A stretch of DNA of 64,000 nucleotides from Fallopia convolvulus (taxonomy: Eukaryota > Streptophyta > Magnoliopsida > Caryophyllales > Polygonaceae). The stretch lies in contig OZ024726.1 of assembly GCA_964016875.1 (NCBI GenBank), forward strand, positions 31,671,503 to 31,735,502, in the 5' to 3' direction. Shown here in pieces: positions 63,968-64,000 of this stretch. Under the pieces are notes generated by a model. It searched no databases. It was not told the origin of the DNA and saw nothing but the letters and a program-made list of their open reading frames with translations. Position 1 is the stretch's first letter. Every line of letters starts with the position of its first letter. The translations under genes were made by a program, and so were the position numbers.

Positions 63968-64000
63968 CACTGCTGGAAAACGCGTCTGTAGCCAGAAAAT
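63968..64000 (+). mobile_element. Possible CACTA-type terminus at window edge
   Basis: CACTGCTGGAAAACGCG resembles the common plant CACTA end (CACTA, then GAAAA). Only 33 bp are in the window, and the fifth base is G where A is expected, so this is tentative. Confidence 0.3.

Overview
The window is plant nuclear heterochromatin built almost entirely of nested transposable elements. I see no intact host gene. The plant assignment rests on element types known only or mainly from plants: Athila-type Ty3/gypsy elements with a third ORF, a Tekay-type chromovirus with a C-terminal chromodomain, a CRM-like chromovirus, an L1-type LINE whose ORF1 carries DUF4283, and CACTA-type termini. The species cannot be named from this sequence. 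An angiosperm pericentromeric or other repeat-rich region fits best.

Layout, left to right. 1-1141: a truncated sense-strand LTR related to the LTR of element D. 1136-1596 plus 15226-15431: the 5' end of another minus-strand LTR element, split by element A. 1597-15225: element A, a nearly intact minus-strand Tekay-type element with 3.37 kb LTRs about 99% alike, an extra ORF upstream of gag, and a tRNA-like unit inside each LTR. 15432-56041: one LINE on the plus strand, cut into three pieces. The first cut is element C (17061-29441), an Athila-type element with perfect 5 bp target duplication ctagt. The second is element D (31278-55014), a second, different Athila-type element. D itself hosts element F (36519-38760, a short LTR element with an unknown ORF) and element E (43921-52007, a CRM-like chromovirus). 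Joined across the gaps, the LINE pieces read endonuclease, reverse transcriptase, then the C-terminal zinc-finger region, which proves the order of insertion. 56042-64000: AT-rich decayed sequence with degenerate minisatellites, a LINE ORF1-like fragment, a decayed Tekay-like LTR start, a CACTA terminus with subterminal repeats, a solo Athila-type LTR (61808-63297, duplication cttgg), and a possible second CACTA terminus at the window edge.

The coding parts follow normal retrotransposon logic: Gag with a CCHC zinc finger, aspartic protease, reverse transcriptase, RNase H, integrase. A adds a chromodomain; C and D add an Athila ORF3 after integrase. A has only one stop in its gag-pol frame. 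C, D and E carry many stops and cannot be autonomous.

The most unusual signal is a set of family-specific short inverted motifs in the Athila-type elements. D carries many copies of a TCGGTACCGA / TCGGTATCGA dyad, usually in pairs 19 to 21 bp apart. C carries a GAGCGCGGT...ACCGCGCTC cassette. The solo LTR carries a GTCGTCA...TGACGAC dyad. In each LTR the motif lies in U3, and in C and D it lies 70 to 220 bp upstream of a TATA box. In C and D it also recurs in matching internal places (gag-protease linker, integrase-ORF3 spacer, and in D further linkers and ORF3). In D one protein linker reads the motif in two different registers, so the nucleotide motif, not the peptide, is what has spread. 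C and D also share conserved non-coding blocks and a second, internal polypurine tract in their 3' regions.
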